A stretch of DNA of 64,000 bases from Streptomyces sp. ISL-96 (lineage in GTDB: Bacteria > Actinomycetota > Actinomycetes > Streptomycetales > Streptomycetaceae): contig NZ_JAGGPA010000042.1 of NCBI RefSeq assembly GCF_018614035.1, positions 1 to 64,000 on the forward strand, given 5' to 3'. Each line of letters starts with the position of its first letter. Position 1 is the first letter of the stretch. The notes beneath the pieces are model-generated. The model ran no database searches and was not told the DNA's origin. It saw only the letters and a program-made list of their open reading frames with translations. This document shows positions 1 to 9,275 of the stretch, piece by piece. A program made the position numbers and the translations under genes.

Positions 1-65
1 AACCCCTGAACAGTTACTATTTCCGCTGCCCGCATTTCGCGGCGTACAGCCCCGCATAAACAAAA

Positions 66-103
66 GGAGCCGTGGCGCCCGGAATTCGGGGCGCCACGGC
101 TCC
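66..103 (-). terminator. Hairpin terminator downstream of ptsH
   Basis: A perfect 14-bp inverted repeat (66-79 against 90-103, GGAGCCGTGGCGCC arm) surrounds a 10-nt loop containing GAATTC. It sits 28 bp past the ptsH stop codon, where a transcript from that minus-strand gene would end. The remaining bases 1-65 hold no gene I can support. Confidence 0.75.
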
Positions 104-131
104 GTCGCGATTTATTCGCCCGGCCGAGTAG

Positions 132-413
132 TCAGACCGTCTCGGGAAGCTCGTCCAGGCCCTCGGAGACCAGCTTCGCCAGGCGGTCGAGAGCGGCGTC
201 GGAGCCGTCGGCCTCGGAAGCCAGCACGATCTCTTCGCCACCCTGCGCGCCCAGGCCGAGCACCGCGAGCATGGAGGCGGCGTTGACCGGGTTGCCGTCG
301 GCCTTGGCGATCGTCACGGGCACACCCGAGGCGGTCGCGGCGCGAACGAAGATGGAGGCGGGCCGGGCATGGAGGCCTTCGGCCCAGCCGACGGTGACAC
401 GGCGCTCAACCAT
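132..413 (-). CDS. ptsH: HPr phosphocarrier protein of the PTS
   Basis: HPr passes phosphate from enzyme I to sugar-specific EII permeases in the cytoplasmic phosphotransferase system. The 93-residue product has the usual HPr length. The phosphorylation-site motif GLHARPAS puts the active histidine at residue 15, and NAASMLAVLGLG around residue 47 corresponds to the regulatory-serine loop. I chose the ATG at 413 rather than one five codons upstream because AAGGG lies about 7 nt before it and the product then begins MVERRV, as in other Streptomyces HPr proteins. It stands alone, divergent from the next gene, with a strong hairpin after it. Confidence 0.95.
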   Translation of the reverse strand: MVERRVTVGWAEGLHARPASIFVRAATASGVPVTIAKADGNPVNAASMLAVLGLGAQGGEEIVLASEADGSDAALDRLAKLVSEGLDELPETV

Positions 414-569
414 GGTGTTGCCCTTCATGTTCTAACGGTTGTCTAGACCAGTCTCTCACGGTGCGCGGAGCAGCCGTGCCCTCGGCCCTGTGCCGCCTCG
501 CGCCGAGGTCCAGTCTGCCGCCTCAGCCTGCCTCGCCCCGACCGGGGTCGCGACCCGTAGGCTTTCGTC

Positions 570-3494
570 ATGCAGCCCCCGCTGGAGCAGGCCCCGCCGG
601 ATCGGAACGGGCACCACGCGTACCCGGCTCACTGGGAAGCCGACGTGGTGCTGCGTGACGGGGGTACGGCGCGGATCCGGCCCATCACCCCCGACGACGC
701 CGAGCGCCTGGTCAGCTTCTACGAGCAGGTGTCGGACGAGTCGAAGTACTACCGCTTCTTCGCGCCGTACCCGCGACTCTCCGCCAAGGACGTCCACCGC
801 TTCACCCACCACGACTACGTGGACCGGGTGGGCCTGGCCGCCACGGTGAGCGGTGAGTTCATCGCCACCGTCCGGTTCGACCGCATCAACGCGCAGGGGC
901 GCCCCTCCTCCGGCCCCGACGCCGACCTGGCCGAGGTCGCCTTCCTGGTCCAGGACGCGCACCAGGGGCGCGGTGTCGCCTCCGCCCTCCTCGAACACAT
1001 CGGCGCGGTCGCGCGGGAGCGCGGCATCCGGCGCTTCGTGGCGGAAGTACTGCCCGCCAACTCCAAAATGATCAAGGTCTTCACGGACGCGGGCTACACG
1101 CAGAAGCGCAGCTTCGAGGACGGCGTCGTCCACCTCGAATTCGACCTTGAGCCGACGGACCGTTCCGTCGCGGTGCAGCGCGCCCGCGAGCACCGCGCCG
1201 AGTCCCGCTCCGTGCAGCGCCTCCTCGGACCCGGTTCCGTCGCCGTCGTCGGGGCGGGGCGCGCGCCGGGCGGCGTGGGGCGCACGGTCCTGCGCAATCT
1301 GCTCGCCGCCGGATTCACCGGTCGCACGTACGCCGTGAACCGGGCCTTCCCCGAGGACCTCACCGAGCTGGACGGCGTGCCCGCCCACCGCTCCGTCGCC
1401 GGCATCGGCGAGGCCGTCGACCTCGCGGTCGTGGCCGTACCGGCCGAACGGGTGCCGGAGGTGGTCCGGGACTGCGGCGAGAGCGGTGTCCAGGGGCTGG
1501 TCGTCCTGTCCGCCGGATACGCCGAGAGCGGGGCCGAGGGGCGGGCGCGCCAGCGGGAACTGGTGCGGCAGGCGCGTTCGTACGGCATGCGGATCATCGG
1601 CCCGAACGCCTTCGGGATCATCAACACGTCGGAGGCGGTACGCCTCAACGCCTCGCTCGCGCCGGAGCCGCCGGCGCGGGGCCGCATCGGGCTGTTCACG
1701 CAGTCCGGCGCGATCGGGATCGCTCTGCTGTCGGGGCTCTACCGGCGGGGCGCGGGCCTTTCGTCGTTCATCTCGGCCGGTAACCGGGCGGACGTGTCGG
1801 GCAACGACTTCCTCCAGTACTGGTACGACGATCCGGACACCGACGTCGTCCTCCTCTACCTGGAGTCGATCGGCAACCCGCGCAAGTTCACGCGCCTTGC
1901 CCGGCGCACGGCGGCGGAGAAGCCGGTCGTCGTGGTGAAGGGCGCGCGCCACAGCGGGAGTACGCCGCCGGGGCACGCGGTGCCCGCCACGCGCATCCCC
2001 GACGCGACGGTGTCCGCGCTGCTGCGGCAGGCGGGGGTCATCCGCGTCGACACGGTGACGGAACTCGTCGACGCGGGGCTGCTGCTGGCGGGCCAGCCGC
2101 TGCCGGCCGGGCCGCGGGTCGCGATCCTCGGCAACTCGGAGTCCCTGGGCCTCCTGACGTACGACGCCTGCCTGGCGGAAGGCCTTCGCCCGCTCCCGCC
2201 GCTCGACCTCACGACGGCCGCGACTCCGGCGGACTTCCGCGCGGCACTGGCCGAGGCGCTGGCGGACGGGGCGTGCGACGCGGTCGTGGTGACGGCGATC
2301 CCCTGGGTCGGCGAGGGCGGAGTGACGGAATCCGGCGACGGAGAGGTGCTGGCGGCGGCGCTGCGGGCGGGGGCGGCGACGGGGCCGGCGAAGCCGGTGG
2401 CGGTGGTGCACGTGGAGATGGGCGCGCTGGCGGACGCGCTCGCCGCGGCGACGAGCACGGTACGCCAGGCTCCTGCGGCGGGTGCGGGGGCCGCCGCGCG
2501 GGGCTCTTCCCCTACCCGCCCCTTCCCGAACCGGGGCGCTGCCCCGGACCCCGGTCCTCAAACGCCGGACGGGCTGGATTCGGCAGCGGGGGAAGATTCG
2601 CCCGCCGGGCGGCGCATCCCCGCCTACCCCGCCGCCGAGCGCGCCGTGCGCGCCCTCGCCGAGGCCGTCAAGTACGCGCAATGGCGGCGCCAGGCCGCCG
2701 AGCCCGGGCGGGTGCCCGAGTACGACGACATCGACGAGGCCGGGGCGGCGGACCAGATCCACGCACTGCTGGGCGCGGGCGGGCGCGCGGACGGCACCGG
2801 CCCCCGCTCCATGCCCCTGACCGGCGACGCCGCCCGCGAGCTCCTCGGGCGGTACGGCATCGACGTACGGCCCACCCTGCCCGCGCCCCGGCCCGACGAC
2901 GCCGTCGCGGCGGCCGGCCGGATCGGTTACCCCGTCGCTCTCAAGACCACCGCCCCGCACCTGCGCCACCGCCCCGACCTCGGCGCCGTACGCCTCGATC
3001 TGGCCGACGAGACGGAACTTCGCAGGGCCTACGACGAGTTGACCGGAGCCCTCGGCAAGCCGGAAGAGCTCCAGCTCGTCGTCCAGGCCATGGCCCCCCG
3101 CGGCGTCGACACCGTCGTCAAGGCGTCCATCGACGCGGCGGCCGGCGCCGTCCTGTCCTTCGGGCTCGCCGGAGCCGCCTCCGAGCTGCTGGGAGACATC
3201 GCGCACCGGCTGGTTCCGGCCACCGACCGGGACGCCGCCGAGCTCATCAGGTCGATCCGGACCGCTCCCCTCCTCTTCGGCTGGCGCGGCTCCGACCCCG
3301 TCGACACCGCCGCACTCGAAGAGCTCCTGCTGCGCGTGTCACGGCTCGTCGACGATCACCCGGAAGTGGTCGGGGTCGCCCTGGAGCCCGTGGTCGTCGC
3401 CCCGCACGGCCTGTCCGTCCTCGGCGCGACCGTACGTCTCGCACCCCCGCCCGCCCGCGACGACCTCGGCCCCCGCCGCCTCCCCAGCTACTGA
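570..3494 (+). CDS. GNAT acetyltransferase fused to NDP-forming acyl-CoA synthetase
   Basis: The product is about 974 aa. An N-terminal GNAT domain (about residues 20-190, acetyl-CoA loop near QDAHQGRGVASALLEHI) is followed by a CoA-binding Rossmann domain (about 210-340), a succinyl-CoA-synthetase-like flavodoxin domain (about 350-620), and a C-terminal ATP-grasp domain (about 750-970). This is the layout of Pat-like protein lysine acetyltransferases, in which the synthetase-like part is often regulatory. Whether the synthetase half is active here cannot be told. Residues about 644-670 are encoded by a REP-like repeat that enters the frame between the flavodoxin and ATP-grasp parts, so the linker is probably tolerant of insertion. 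It is monocistronic by spacing. Confidence 0.88.
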   Translation: MQPPLEQAPPDRNGHHAYPAHWEADVVLRDGGTARIRPITPDDAERLVSFYEQVSDESKYYRFFAPYPRLSAKDVHRFTHHDYVDRVGLAATVSGEFIATVRFDRINAQGRPSSGPDADLAEVAFLVQDAHQGRGVASALLEHIGAVARERGIRRFVAEVLPANSKMIKVFTDAGYTQKRSFEDGVVHLEFDLEPTDRSVAVQRAREHRAESRSVQRLLGPGSVAVVGAGRAPGGVGRTVLRNLLAAGFTGRTYAVNRAFPEDLTELDGVPAHRSVAGIGEAVDLAVVAVPAERVPEVVRDCGESGVQGLVVLSAGYAESGAEGRARQRELVRQARSYGMRIIGPNAFGIINTSEAVRLNASLAPEPPARGRIGLFTQSGAIGIALLSGLYRRGAGLSSFISAGNRADVSGNDFLQYWYDDPDTDVVLLYLESIGNPRKFTRLARRTAAEKPVVVVKGARHSGSTPPGHAVPATRIPDATVSALLRQAGVIRVDTVTELVDAGLLLAGQPLPAGPRVAILGNSESLGLLTYDACLAEGLRPLPPLDLTTAATPADFRAALAEALADGACDAVVVTAIPWVGEGGVTESGDGEVLAAALRAGAATGPAKPVAVVHVEMGALADALAAATSTVRQAPAAGAGAAARGSSPTRPFPNRGAAPDPGPQTPDGLDSAAGEDSPAGRRIPAYPAAERAVRALAEAVKYAQWRRQAAEPGRVPEYDDIDEAGAADQIHALLGAGGRADGTGPRSMPLTGDAARELLGRYGIDVRPTLPAPRPDDAVAAAGRIGYPVALKTTAPHLRHRPDLGAVRLDLADETELRRAYDELTGALGKPEELQLVVQAMAPRGVDTVVKASIDAAAGAVLSFGLAGAASELLGDIAHRLVPATDRDAAELIRSIRTAPLLFGWRGSDPVDTAALEELLLRVSRLVDDHPEVVGVALEPVVVAPHGLSVLGATVRLAPPPARDDLGPRRLPSY
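2500..2580 (+). repeat. Streptomyces REP-like element lying inside a coding region
   Basis: This stretch contains GCTGCCCCGGACCCCGGTCC, then CTCAAACGCCGGACGGGCTG. It is the same element, in the opposite orientation, as the intergenic copy at 14164-14218. It is read in frame by the acetyltransferase/acyl-CoA synthetase gene, giving a Pro/Gly/Ser-rich linker (NRGAAPDPGPQTPDGLD) with no stop. Confidence 0.75.
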
Positions 3495-3555
3495 CCGGGA
3501 CCGCTCATCCACAGACCCGGCATCGGGGCCCCCGGAGCCCCGTAGGATGGAGGGC

Positions 3556-4143
3556 ATGGCGAAGACCGGTACGACGACCCAGGGGCTGCGCGCGGCGATC
3601 GAGCGCAGCGGCTACTACCCGGCCCTCGTGGCCGAAGCGGTGGAGGCCGCTGTCGGCGGCGAGCCGGTCTCTTCATACCTGGTGCACCAGGAGACGACCT
3701 TCGACTCCAACGAGGTCCGCCGGCATGTCACGGTCCTCGTCCTGACCGGCAACCGCTTCATCGTCAGCCACACCGACGAGCAGGCCGCCGACACCACCTC
3801 CCCGGCGCCGTACGCCACCACCTCCACCGAGTCGGTCAAGCTCGACCGCATCTCGTCGGTCGTGGTCAGCCGCGTCGTCGCCAACCCGGAGAAGTACGTG
3901 CCGGGCACGCTGCCCCGCGAGGTCGTCCTGACCATCGGCTGGGGCGCCGTATCCCGTATCGACCTGGAGCCCGCCGCCTGCGGCGACCCCAACTGCGAGG
4001 CGGACCACGGCTACACCGGCAACAGCACCGCCGACGACCTGAGCCTGCGCGTCAGCGAGGCCGGTGACGGGCCGGACACCGTGCGCCAGACGCTCGCGTT
4101 CGCCCAGGCGCTCTCCGAAGCGACCGCCGCGGCCGACCGCTGA
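3556..4143 (+). CDS. DUF5998 family protein
   Basis: This is a conserved actinobacterial protein of 195 aa with no established function that I can cite. The translation begins MAKTGTTTQGLRAAIERSGY and is acidic and soluble, without signal peptide or membrane segment. I preferred the ATG at 3556 over one at 3547 because GGAGGG lies just upstream of it; the nine-base difference is not certain. The stop codon overlaps the ATG of the following phosphodiesterase gene, so the two are probably translated as a unit. Cysteines near residues 146-150 (CGDPNC) might bind metal, but that is speculation. Confidence 0.85.
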   Translation: MAKTGTTTQGLRAAIERSGYYPALVAEAVEAAVGGEPVSSYLVHQETTFDSNEVRRHVTVLVLTGNRFIVSHTDEQAADTTSPAPYATTSTESVKLDRISSVVVSRVVANPEKYVPGTLPREVVLTIGWGAVSRIDLEPAACGDPNCEADHGYTGNSTADDLSLRVSEAGDGPDTVRQTLAFAQALSEATAAADR

Positions 4144-5330
4144 TGGCACTGCCCGCCTGGTCCGACCCGGTTCCGCTCGCCCTGGGCACCGCGCCCGTGC
4201 CCGAGTACGGCAGCGGTTCGCTCGCGGACCTGCTGCCGACCCTCGCGGCAGGCATGGACGTACCAGGGATGACGGCGACGATCCCCGAGCTGACGCCCGC
4301 CGACCGGAACTGCGTGTTCCTCATCGACGGTCTCGGCTGGGAGCAGATCAAGGAGCACCCGGAAGAGGCCCCGTACCTCCACTCCCTCCTCGGCAGCTCG
4401 CGCGGCGGTACCGGCCGCCCGCTCACGGCCGGGTTCCCCGCCACGACCGCGACCTCGCTCGCCTCGGTCGGCACCGGACTGCCGCCCGGCGCGCACGGCC
4501 TGCCCGGTTACACCGTCCGGGATCCCGACACCGGCTCGCTGATGAACCAGCTGCGCTGGAAGCCGTGGACCGACCCGCACCTGTGGCAGCCGTACCCCAC
4601 GGTCTTCCAGCTCGCCGACGCCGCGGGCGTGCACACCGCGCAGGTGTCCTCGCCGGACTTCCAGCACACCCCGCTCACCAAGATCGCGCTCAGCGGCGGC
4701 ACGTTCCGCGGCAAGCTGACCGGCGAGGAGCGCATGGACCTGGCCGCCGGGCAACTGGCGGCGGGCGACCGGTCGCTGGTCTACACGTACTACAGCGAGG
4801 TCGACGGCAAGGGCCACCGCTTCGGCATGGACTCCGACGCCTGGCGCGGCCAGCTGATGTACGTCGACCGGCTCGCCCAGCGCCTGGCCGAGCAGCTGCC
4901 GCCCCGCGCCGCGCTGTACATCACCGCCGACCACGGCATGATCGACATCCCCTTCGACGAGGAGTCGCGCATCGACTTCGACGAGGACTGGGAGCTGAGC
5001 GCCGGCGTCGCCCTGCTGGGTGGCGAGGGACGGGCCCGTCATGTGTACGCCGTCCCCGGTGCCGAGAACGACGTGCTCACCGTCTGGCGCGAGGTGCTCG
5101 GCGAGCAGTTCTGGGTGGCGAGCCGGGACGAGGTGATCGCGGCCGGCTGGTTCGGCCCGGTGGTCGACGAGCGCGTGTACGGACGCATCGGTGACGTCGT
5201 CGCCGCGTCCCACGACGACGTCGTGGTCATCGCGTCGCGCCGTGAGCCGCACGAGTCCGCGATGGTGGGCATGCACGGTTCCATGACGGCCGCCGAGCAG
5301 CTCGTTCCGCTCATCGAAGTCCGCTCGTAA
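4143..5330 (+). CDS. Nucleotide pyrophosphatase/phosphodiesterase-type hydrolase (alkaline phosphatase superfamily)
   Basis: The 395-aa product carries the alkaline-phosphatase-fold metal-binding signatures of the type I phosphodiesterase/nucleotide pyrophosphatase family. FLIDGLGWEQ near residue 60 supplies an early metal-binding Asp, GFPATTATSLAS near 100 the nucleophile Thr region, and ITADHGMIDI near 260 the Asp-His pair. A later MVGMHGSM contributes the last His. There is no signal peptide, so it is probably cytoplasmic. It overlaps the DUF5998 gene by one base (TGATG). The substrate is not evident from sequence. Confidence 0.88.
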   Translation: MALPAWSDPVPLALGTAPVPEYGSGSLADLLPTLAAGMDVPGMTATIPELTPADRNCVFLIDGLGWEQIKEHPEEAPYLHSLLGSSRGGTGRPLTAGFPATTATSLASVGTGLPPGAHGLPGYTVRDPDTGSLMNQLRWKPWTDPHLWQPYPTVFQLADAAGVHTAQVSSPDFQHTPLTKIALSGGTFRGKLTGEERMDLAAGQLAAGDRSLVYTYYSEVDGKGHRFGMDSDAWRGQLMYVDRLAQRLAEQLPPRAALYITADHGMIDIPFDEESRIDFDEDWELSAGVALLGGEGRARHVYAVPGAENDVLTVWREVLGEQFWVASRDEVIAAGWFGPVVDERVYGRIGDVVAASHDDVVVIASRREPHESAMVGMHGSMTAAEQLVPLIEVRS

Positions 5331-5388
5331 CCTCAGCAGCAGCACGCGCGCCCCGCCCCGCACAGACCCGAAAGGCCCCCAACCCCTC

Positions 5389-6078
5389 ATGCCCGAGCTG
5401 GTGTTCTTCTCCGGAACGATGGACTGCGGAAAGAGCACCCTCGCTCTTCAGATCGAGCACAACCGGTCCACGCGCGGCCTCCAGGGCATGATCTTCACGC
5501 GCGACGACCGGGCCGGCGAGGGCAAGCTGTCCTCCCGCCTCGGCCTGGTCACCGACGCCGTCGAGGCCGCCGAGGGCTTCGACTTCTACGCGTACCTCGT
5601 CGCCCACCTCTCCCAGGGCAACCGCGCCGACTACGTGATCGTGGACGAGGCGCAGTTCCTCGCCGGCGAGCAGATCGACCAGCTCGCCCGCGTCGTCGAC
5701 GACCTCGACCTCGACGTCTTCGCCTTCGGCATCACCACCGATTTCCGCTCCAAGCTCTTCCCGGGATCGCAGCGCCTGGTCGAACTCGCCGACCGGGTGG
5801 AGGTGCTGCAGGTCGAGGCGCTGTGCTGGTGCGGGGCGCGGGCCACGCACAACGCCCGCACGATAGGCGGTGAGATGGTCGTCGAGGGCGCCCAGGTCGT
5901 CGTCGGTGACGTCAACCAGTCGCCGGACGAGGTCGGTTACGAGGTGCTGTGCCGCCGCCATCACCGGCGCCGGATGACTGCCGCGGCCGCGCACGCCGGG
6001 GCCCTGTCGCCCGACGTGCTGCCCGTCGACCCTTTCTCCCCCGCCGACCCCGTCAGCCGCTCGGCGTCGTCGCAGTAG
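5389..6078 (+). CDS. tdk: Thymidine kinase
   Basis: It phosphorylates thymidine (or deoxyuridine) with ATP in the pyrimidine salvage pathway. The 229-aa protein has the P-loop GTMDCGKST at residues 9-17, a Walker-B-like DEAQF motif, and the zinc-ribbon cysteines of type II kinases (CWCGARATHNA and the later LCRRHH). It starts at the first ATG after the phosphodiesterase gene. Its 3' end overlaps the convergent glyoxalase-fold gene by 26 bp, so the two transcripts are mutually antisense at their tails. Confidence 0.93.
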   Translation: MPELVFFSGTMDCGKSTLALQIEHNRSTRGLQGMIFTRDDRAGEGKLSSRLGLVTDAVEAAEGFDFYAYLVAHLSQGNRADYVIVDEAQFLAGEQIDQLARVVDDLDLDVFAFGITTDFRSKLFPGSQRLVELADRVEVLQVEALCWCGARATHNARTIGGEMVVEGAQVVVGDVNQSPDEVGYEVLCRRHHRRRMTAAAAHAGALSPDVLPVDPFSPADPVSRSASSQ

Positions 6079-6874
6079 CCGTAGTGGCCGTAGCGGCCGA
6101 CCGTACGATCGTGAACACCGCGCCCTCCGGATCCGATACGGTCGCCACCCGGCCGGCGGCCGCGTCGTGGGGCGGCTCCAGCACATGCCCGCCGAGCTCC
6201 GTCACCAGCCGGGCCCACTCGTCGGTGTCCTCGACCTCGAAGTACGTCATCCAGTGCGCCCCCCTGTCGCGCGGCAAGGCCTGTCCCACACCGCGCACGG
6301 AGGCCACCGGCCGGCCGTCGAGGCGCAGCGTCAGATGGCCGAAATCGGCCGGTGCCCCCGCTGCCCCCGCTTCCACGGCGTAGCCGAACACCGCCTCGTA
6401 GAACTTTCCGACCGTCGACGTCTCGCGTGTCAGCAGCTCGTTCCAGACCGGCGTGCCATGGGTGCCGGCCAGCGCGGTACCGAGATGGGACGAGGCCTGC
6501 CAGATGCCGAAGACCGCGCCCGCCGGGTCCGAGCCGATCGCCATCCGGCCGGCGTCCGCCGCGTCGAGCGGCCCGACACCGACGGTGCCGCCGTGGCTCC
6601 TGATGGACTCGGCCGTGACATCGGCGTCGTCGGTGGCGAGGTACGGCGTCCAGGCGATCGGCAGATGCCGGTCGGGCGGCAGCTGTCCGATGCCCGCGAT
6701 CTCCTTGCCGTCGAGCATCGCCCGTACGTACGGGCCCAGCTGCTGCGGTCCCGGCCGGAACTCCCAGCCGAACAGCGCTCGGTAGAACTCCTGCGTGGTG
6801 GCCAGGCCGTGCACCATCAGGCTCACCCAGCAGGGCGCACCGGGCGTCGGCCGCCGGGTCGCTGCCTCGGTCAT
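6053..6874 (-). CDS. Two-domain VOC (glyoxalase/bleomycin resistance fold) protein
   Basis: The 273-aa product contains two VOC repeats, about residues 12-130 (starting APCWVSLMVHGL) and 140-260 (GTPVWNELLTRE). Such proteins cover glyoxalases, dioxygenases and antibiotic-binding proteins, so the substrate is unknown. I start it at the ATG at 6874, preceded by GGAGAG, rather than the longer open frame to 7165, whose N-terminus is basic and unlike the family. It ends in a low-complexity Ala/Thr tail. It is divergent from the sulfurtransferase gene across a 247-bp gap that should hold both promoters. Confidence 0.85.
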   Translation of the reverse strand: MTEAATRRPTPGAPCWVSLMVHGLATTQEFYRALFGWEFRPGPQQLGPYVRAMLDGKEIAGIGQLPPDRHLPIAWTPYLATDDADVTAESIRSHGGTVGVGPLDAADAGRMAIGSDPAGAVFGIWQASSHLGTALAGTHGTPVWNELLTRETSTVGKFYEAVFGYAVEAGAAGAPADFGHLTLRLDGRPVASVRGVGQALPRDRGAHWMTYFEVEDTDEWARLVTELGGHVLEPPHDAAAGRVATVSDPEGAVFTIVRSAATATTATATTPSG

Positions 6875-7121
6875 CGTCACTCTCTCCTCGGACCATCGTG
6901 GTGGTGGCCGTGCGGGAACGGGCGCCCTGTTGTGAAGCCGTGAAGCAGTGGAGGGGCGCGCCCGTGCAGATGCTTGCACCAACCGTCGTGCCGCGCGTCC
7001 CGGCCGCGCCGCTTTCTGTGAGTTCCCGTGGGAGAATGCCCGATTTGGCATTTCCCCACTCGTTTCGGCGCCATGGCCGTACGGTGCCGGTCGTACTGGA
7101 GGCTGCGCGAGGATGGCACTT

Positions 7122-7949
7122 ATGAATGCCATCATCACCGCAGCCGAACTCGCGGGCGAGCTCATGGGAGACCGGCCGCCGGTCCTCCTGGACGTCCGCT
7201 ACCAGTTGGGCGGACCGCACGGCCGCGCCGCGTACGAGGCCGGTCACATCCCCGGAGCGGTCTTTGTCGACCTCGAAGCGGAACTCGCCGGTCCGCCCGG
7301 CTCCGGCGGCCGCCACCCGCTCCCCGACGTCGAGGCCTTCGGCGCCGTCATGCGCCGCGCGGGCGTCCGTCACGACACCCCTGTCGTCGTGTACGACGGC
7401 GGGCAGGGCTGGGCAGCGGCGCGCGCCTGGTGGATGCTGCGCTGGACGGGCCACCCCGGCGTAAGGGTCCTGGACGGCGGTCTCGCGGTGTGGGAGGGCC
7501 CGGTCGAGTCCGAGGTCCCGGTCCCGGCCACCGGCGATTTCCAGCCAGTTCCCGGCGCCGTACCGCTTCTTGACGCCGACGGCGCCGCCGAGCTGGCCCG
7601 CGCCGGGCTGCTGCTCGACGCGCGGGCGGGGGAGCGGTACCGGGGCGAGGTCGAGCCGATCGACCGGGTCGCCGGCCACATCCCGGGCGCGGTCTCCGCC
7701 CCCACCACGGAGAACGTCGGTCCCGACGGCCGCCTGCTCCCCGCGCCGGAGCTGGCCGCCCGCTTCAAGTCGCTGGGCGCCGAAGAAGCCCCGGCGGTCG
7801 GCGTCTACTGCGGCTCGGGTGTCTCCGCGGCCCAGCAGGTGCTGGCGCTGGAGGTCGCGGGCATCCCGGCGGCGCTGTACGTGGGGTCGTGGTCCGAATG
7901 GTCGGCCGACGAGTCCCGCCCCGTGGCGACCGGAGCCGACCCCCGGTAA
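7122..7949 (+). CDS. Thiosulfate/3-mercaptopyruvate sulfurtransferase (two rhodanese domains)
   Basis: The 275-aa protein has two rhodanese domains in tandem. The inactive N-terminal half includes LLDVRYQLGG and GHIPGAVFVDL, and the C-terminal half has LLDARAGERYRGE, GHIPGAV and the catalytic Cys loop VYCGSGVSAAQ. It transfers sulfane sulfur to cyanide or other thiophilic acceptors. I start at ATG 7122 (MNAIITAAELAG) with GAGG about 9 nt upstream; an in-frame ATG at 7113 is possible. It faces sepH across a perfect hairpin terminator. Confidence 0.88.
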   Translation: MNAIITAAELAGELMGDRPPVLLDVRYQLGGPHGRAAYEAGHIPGAVFVDLEAELAGPPGSGGRHPLPDVEAFGAVMRRAGVRHDTPVVVYDGGQGWAAARAWWMLRWTGHPGVRVLDGGLAVWEGPVESEVPVPATGDFQPVPGAVPLLDADGAAELARAGLLLDARAGERYRGEVEPIDRVAGHIPGAVSAPTTENVGPDGRLLPAPELAARFKSLGAEEAPAVGVYCGSGVSAAQQVLALEVAGIPAALYVGSWSEWSADESRPVATGADPR

Positions 7950-7999
7950 CCCGGCGGGCCGTAACTCAGGCCGTAACCCGGGATGTAACTCCGCATGCC

Positions 8000-8032
8000 G
8001 AGGGGCCCGTACGCGATCCGTACGGGCCCCTC
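8000..8032. terminator. Bidirectional hairpin terminator between sulfurtransferase and sepH
   Basis: Perfect 14-bp arms (GAGGGGCCCGTACG at 8000-8013 and its complement at 8019-8032) enclose a 5-nt loop. The hairpin lies between two convergent genes and can serve both. Confidence 0.8.
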
Positions 8033-8044
8033 CGCTCAAAGCCT

Positions 8045-9112
8045 CTAGTCCTGCTTCTTGCGGCGCGTACCGAAGACGATCTCGTCCCAGCTCGGTACGG
8101 CCGCCCGCCGCCCGGGGCGGACCCCGTCGGCCTCGGCCTGGCGGTCCGTCGTGCCGGTGAGCCGTTCGCGGTGGCCGGCGACAGCGCGCGGCATGAGCAC
8201 GTCGGCGTACGCCGAACCGGCTCCGGAGGCGGCGGACGCCGCGGGCTCCTCGGCCTCCGGTTCCTGCGCGGCGTCGGGTTCGGTCGTCGGCGGCTCCGGC
8301 GGCGGCGCGGGACGTTCGGGCACCACCATGTCGCCGCGGAAGCTCGGTACCGCCTCCAGCAGGCTGGTCAGCGAATCCCGCTCCTCCTCAGGATCGGGCA
8401 CGGGCGCGGTGGGCCGCTCCAGTTGCCGGTCCATCTGCCGGTCGAGCGCACGGTCCAGTGGCCGGTCGCGGGGCAGCCTGGCGATCCGCGGTACGAACGG
8501 GAAGCTCGGCTCGGGCGCTGCCGCCATCGCCGTGTCGTCGGTCTCGCCGATCAGCGCGCGCGCCTCGTCGTCCACGGCCTGTACGAGCCGCCGGGGCGGG
8601 TCGTACGTCCAGCTCGCGGAGTGGGGCTCGCCCGCGACGCGGTAGACCAGCAGCACTTCCCACGTACCGTCGTCGCGCCGCCAGGAGTCCCACAGGACCG
8701 TTTCCTTGTCGGCGCCGCGCAGCAGCAGCCGCTCCTGCACCGCCTCACCGAGCTGGGGTCCGGTCCCGGTGTTCTCACCGGGGCGGCGTACGGGCGTCTT
8801 CCTGGCGCGCTCGGCCATGAAGGCGCGCTCGGCGAGTACGGGTCCTTCGAACCGGCGGACCCTGTCCACCGGGATGCCGGCGTGCTGCGCGACCTCTTCA
8901 GCAGAGGCACCGGCGCGTATACGCGCCTGGATGTCGCGAGGACGGAGGTGGCTCTCCACCTCGATCTCGATCTGGCCGAGACGTGCGCGGTCGTTGCGCA
9001 CCGCGGCACGCAGCCGCTCATCGATCGGAAGCGTGTACTCCGTGCTGTCAGCAGCCTTCAGCACCAGTCGTGTGCCGTCATTCGAGACGGCCACGACACG
9101 CAGTTCGGGCAT
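8045..9112 (-). CDS. sepH: Septation protein SepH
   Basis: SepH is an actinobacterial cell-division protein that stimulates FtsZ assembly during sporulation septation. The 355-aa product has the N-terminal DUF3071 region with a helix-turn-helix-like segment (ASAEEVAQHAGIPVDRVRRF) around residues 70-95, then a long Pro/Asp/Arg-rich disordered region with short DRQLDR-like repeats, and a conserved C-terminal VPSWDEIVFGTRRKK. I chose the ATG at 9112, preceded by GGAGG, over a GTG 87 bp upstream. Confidence 0.92.
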   Translation of the reverse strand: MPELRVVAVSNDGTRLVLKAADSTEYTLPIDERLRAAVRNDRARLGQIEIEVESHLRPRDIQARIRAGASAEEVAQHAGIPVDRVRRFEGPVLAERAFMAERARKTPVRRPGENTGTGPQLGEAVQERLLLRGADKETVLWDSWRRDDGTWEVLLVYRVAGEPHSASWTYDPPRRLVQAVDDEARALIGETDDTAMAAAPEPSFPFVPRIARLPRDRPLDRALDRQMDRQLERPTAPVPDPEEERDSLTSLLEAVPSFRGDMVVPERPAPPPEPPTTEPDAAQEPEAEEPAASAASGAGSAYADVLMPRAVAGHRERLTGTTDRQAEADGVRPGRRAAVPSWDEIVFGTRRKKQD

Positions 9113-9275
9113 GGGAACCTCCCGGGTGGTGCCTGCCGACGTCACGTGCGTCGCTGCTTCCGCTAGTCGAGTGTGGCCTGCCCGGGTGCAGCCTGCCACA
9201 ACCTTGCCCAGTTGCCCGGCGTGTCGGGCATCAACCCGGGATTGCCGTTATGGCACGGTTACCATTTCGCCACTC

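Noticed and set aside
456..3206. A 916-codon open frame on the minus strand opposite the acyl-CoA synthetase gene
   Set aside because: Its translation is Arg/Gly/Pro-rich without any family motif. It is the usual GC-bias shadow of the real plus-strand gene, which has clear domains.
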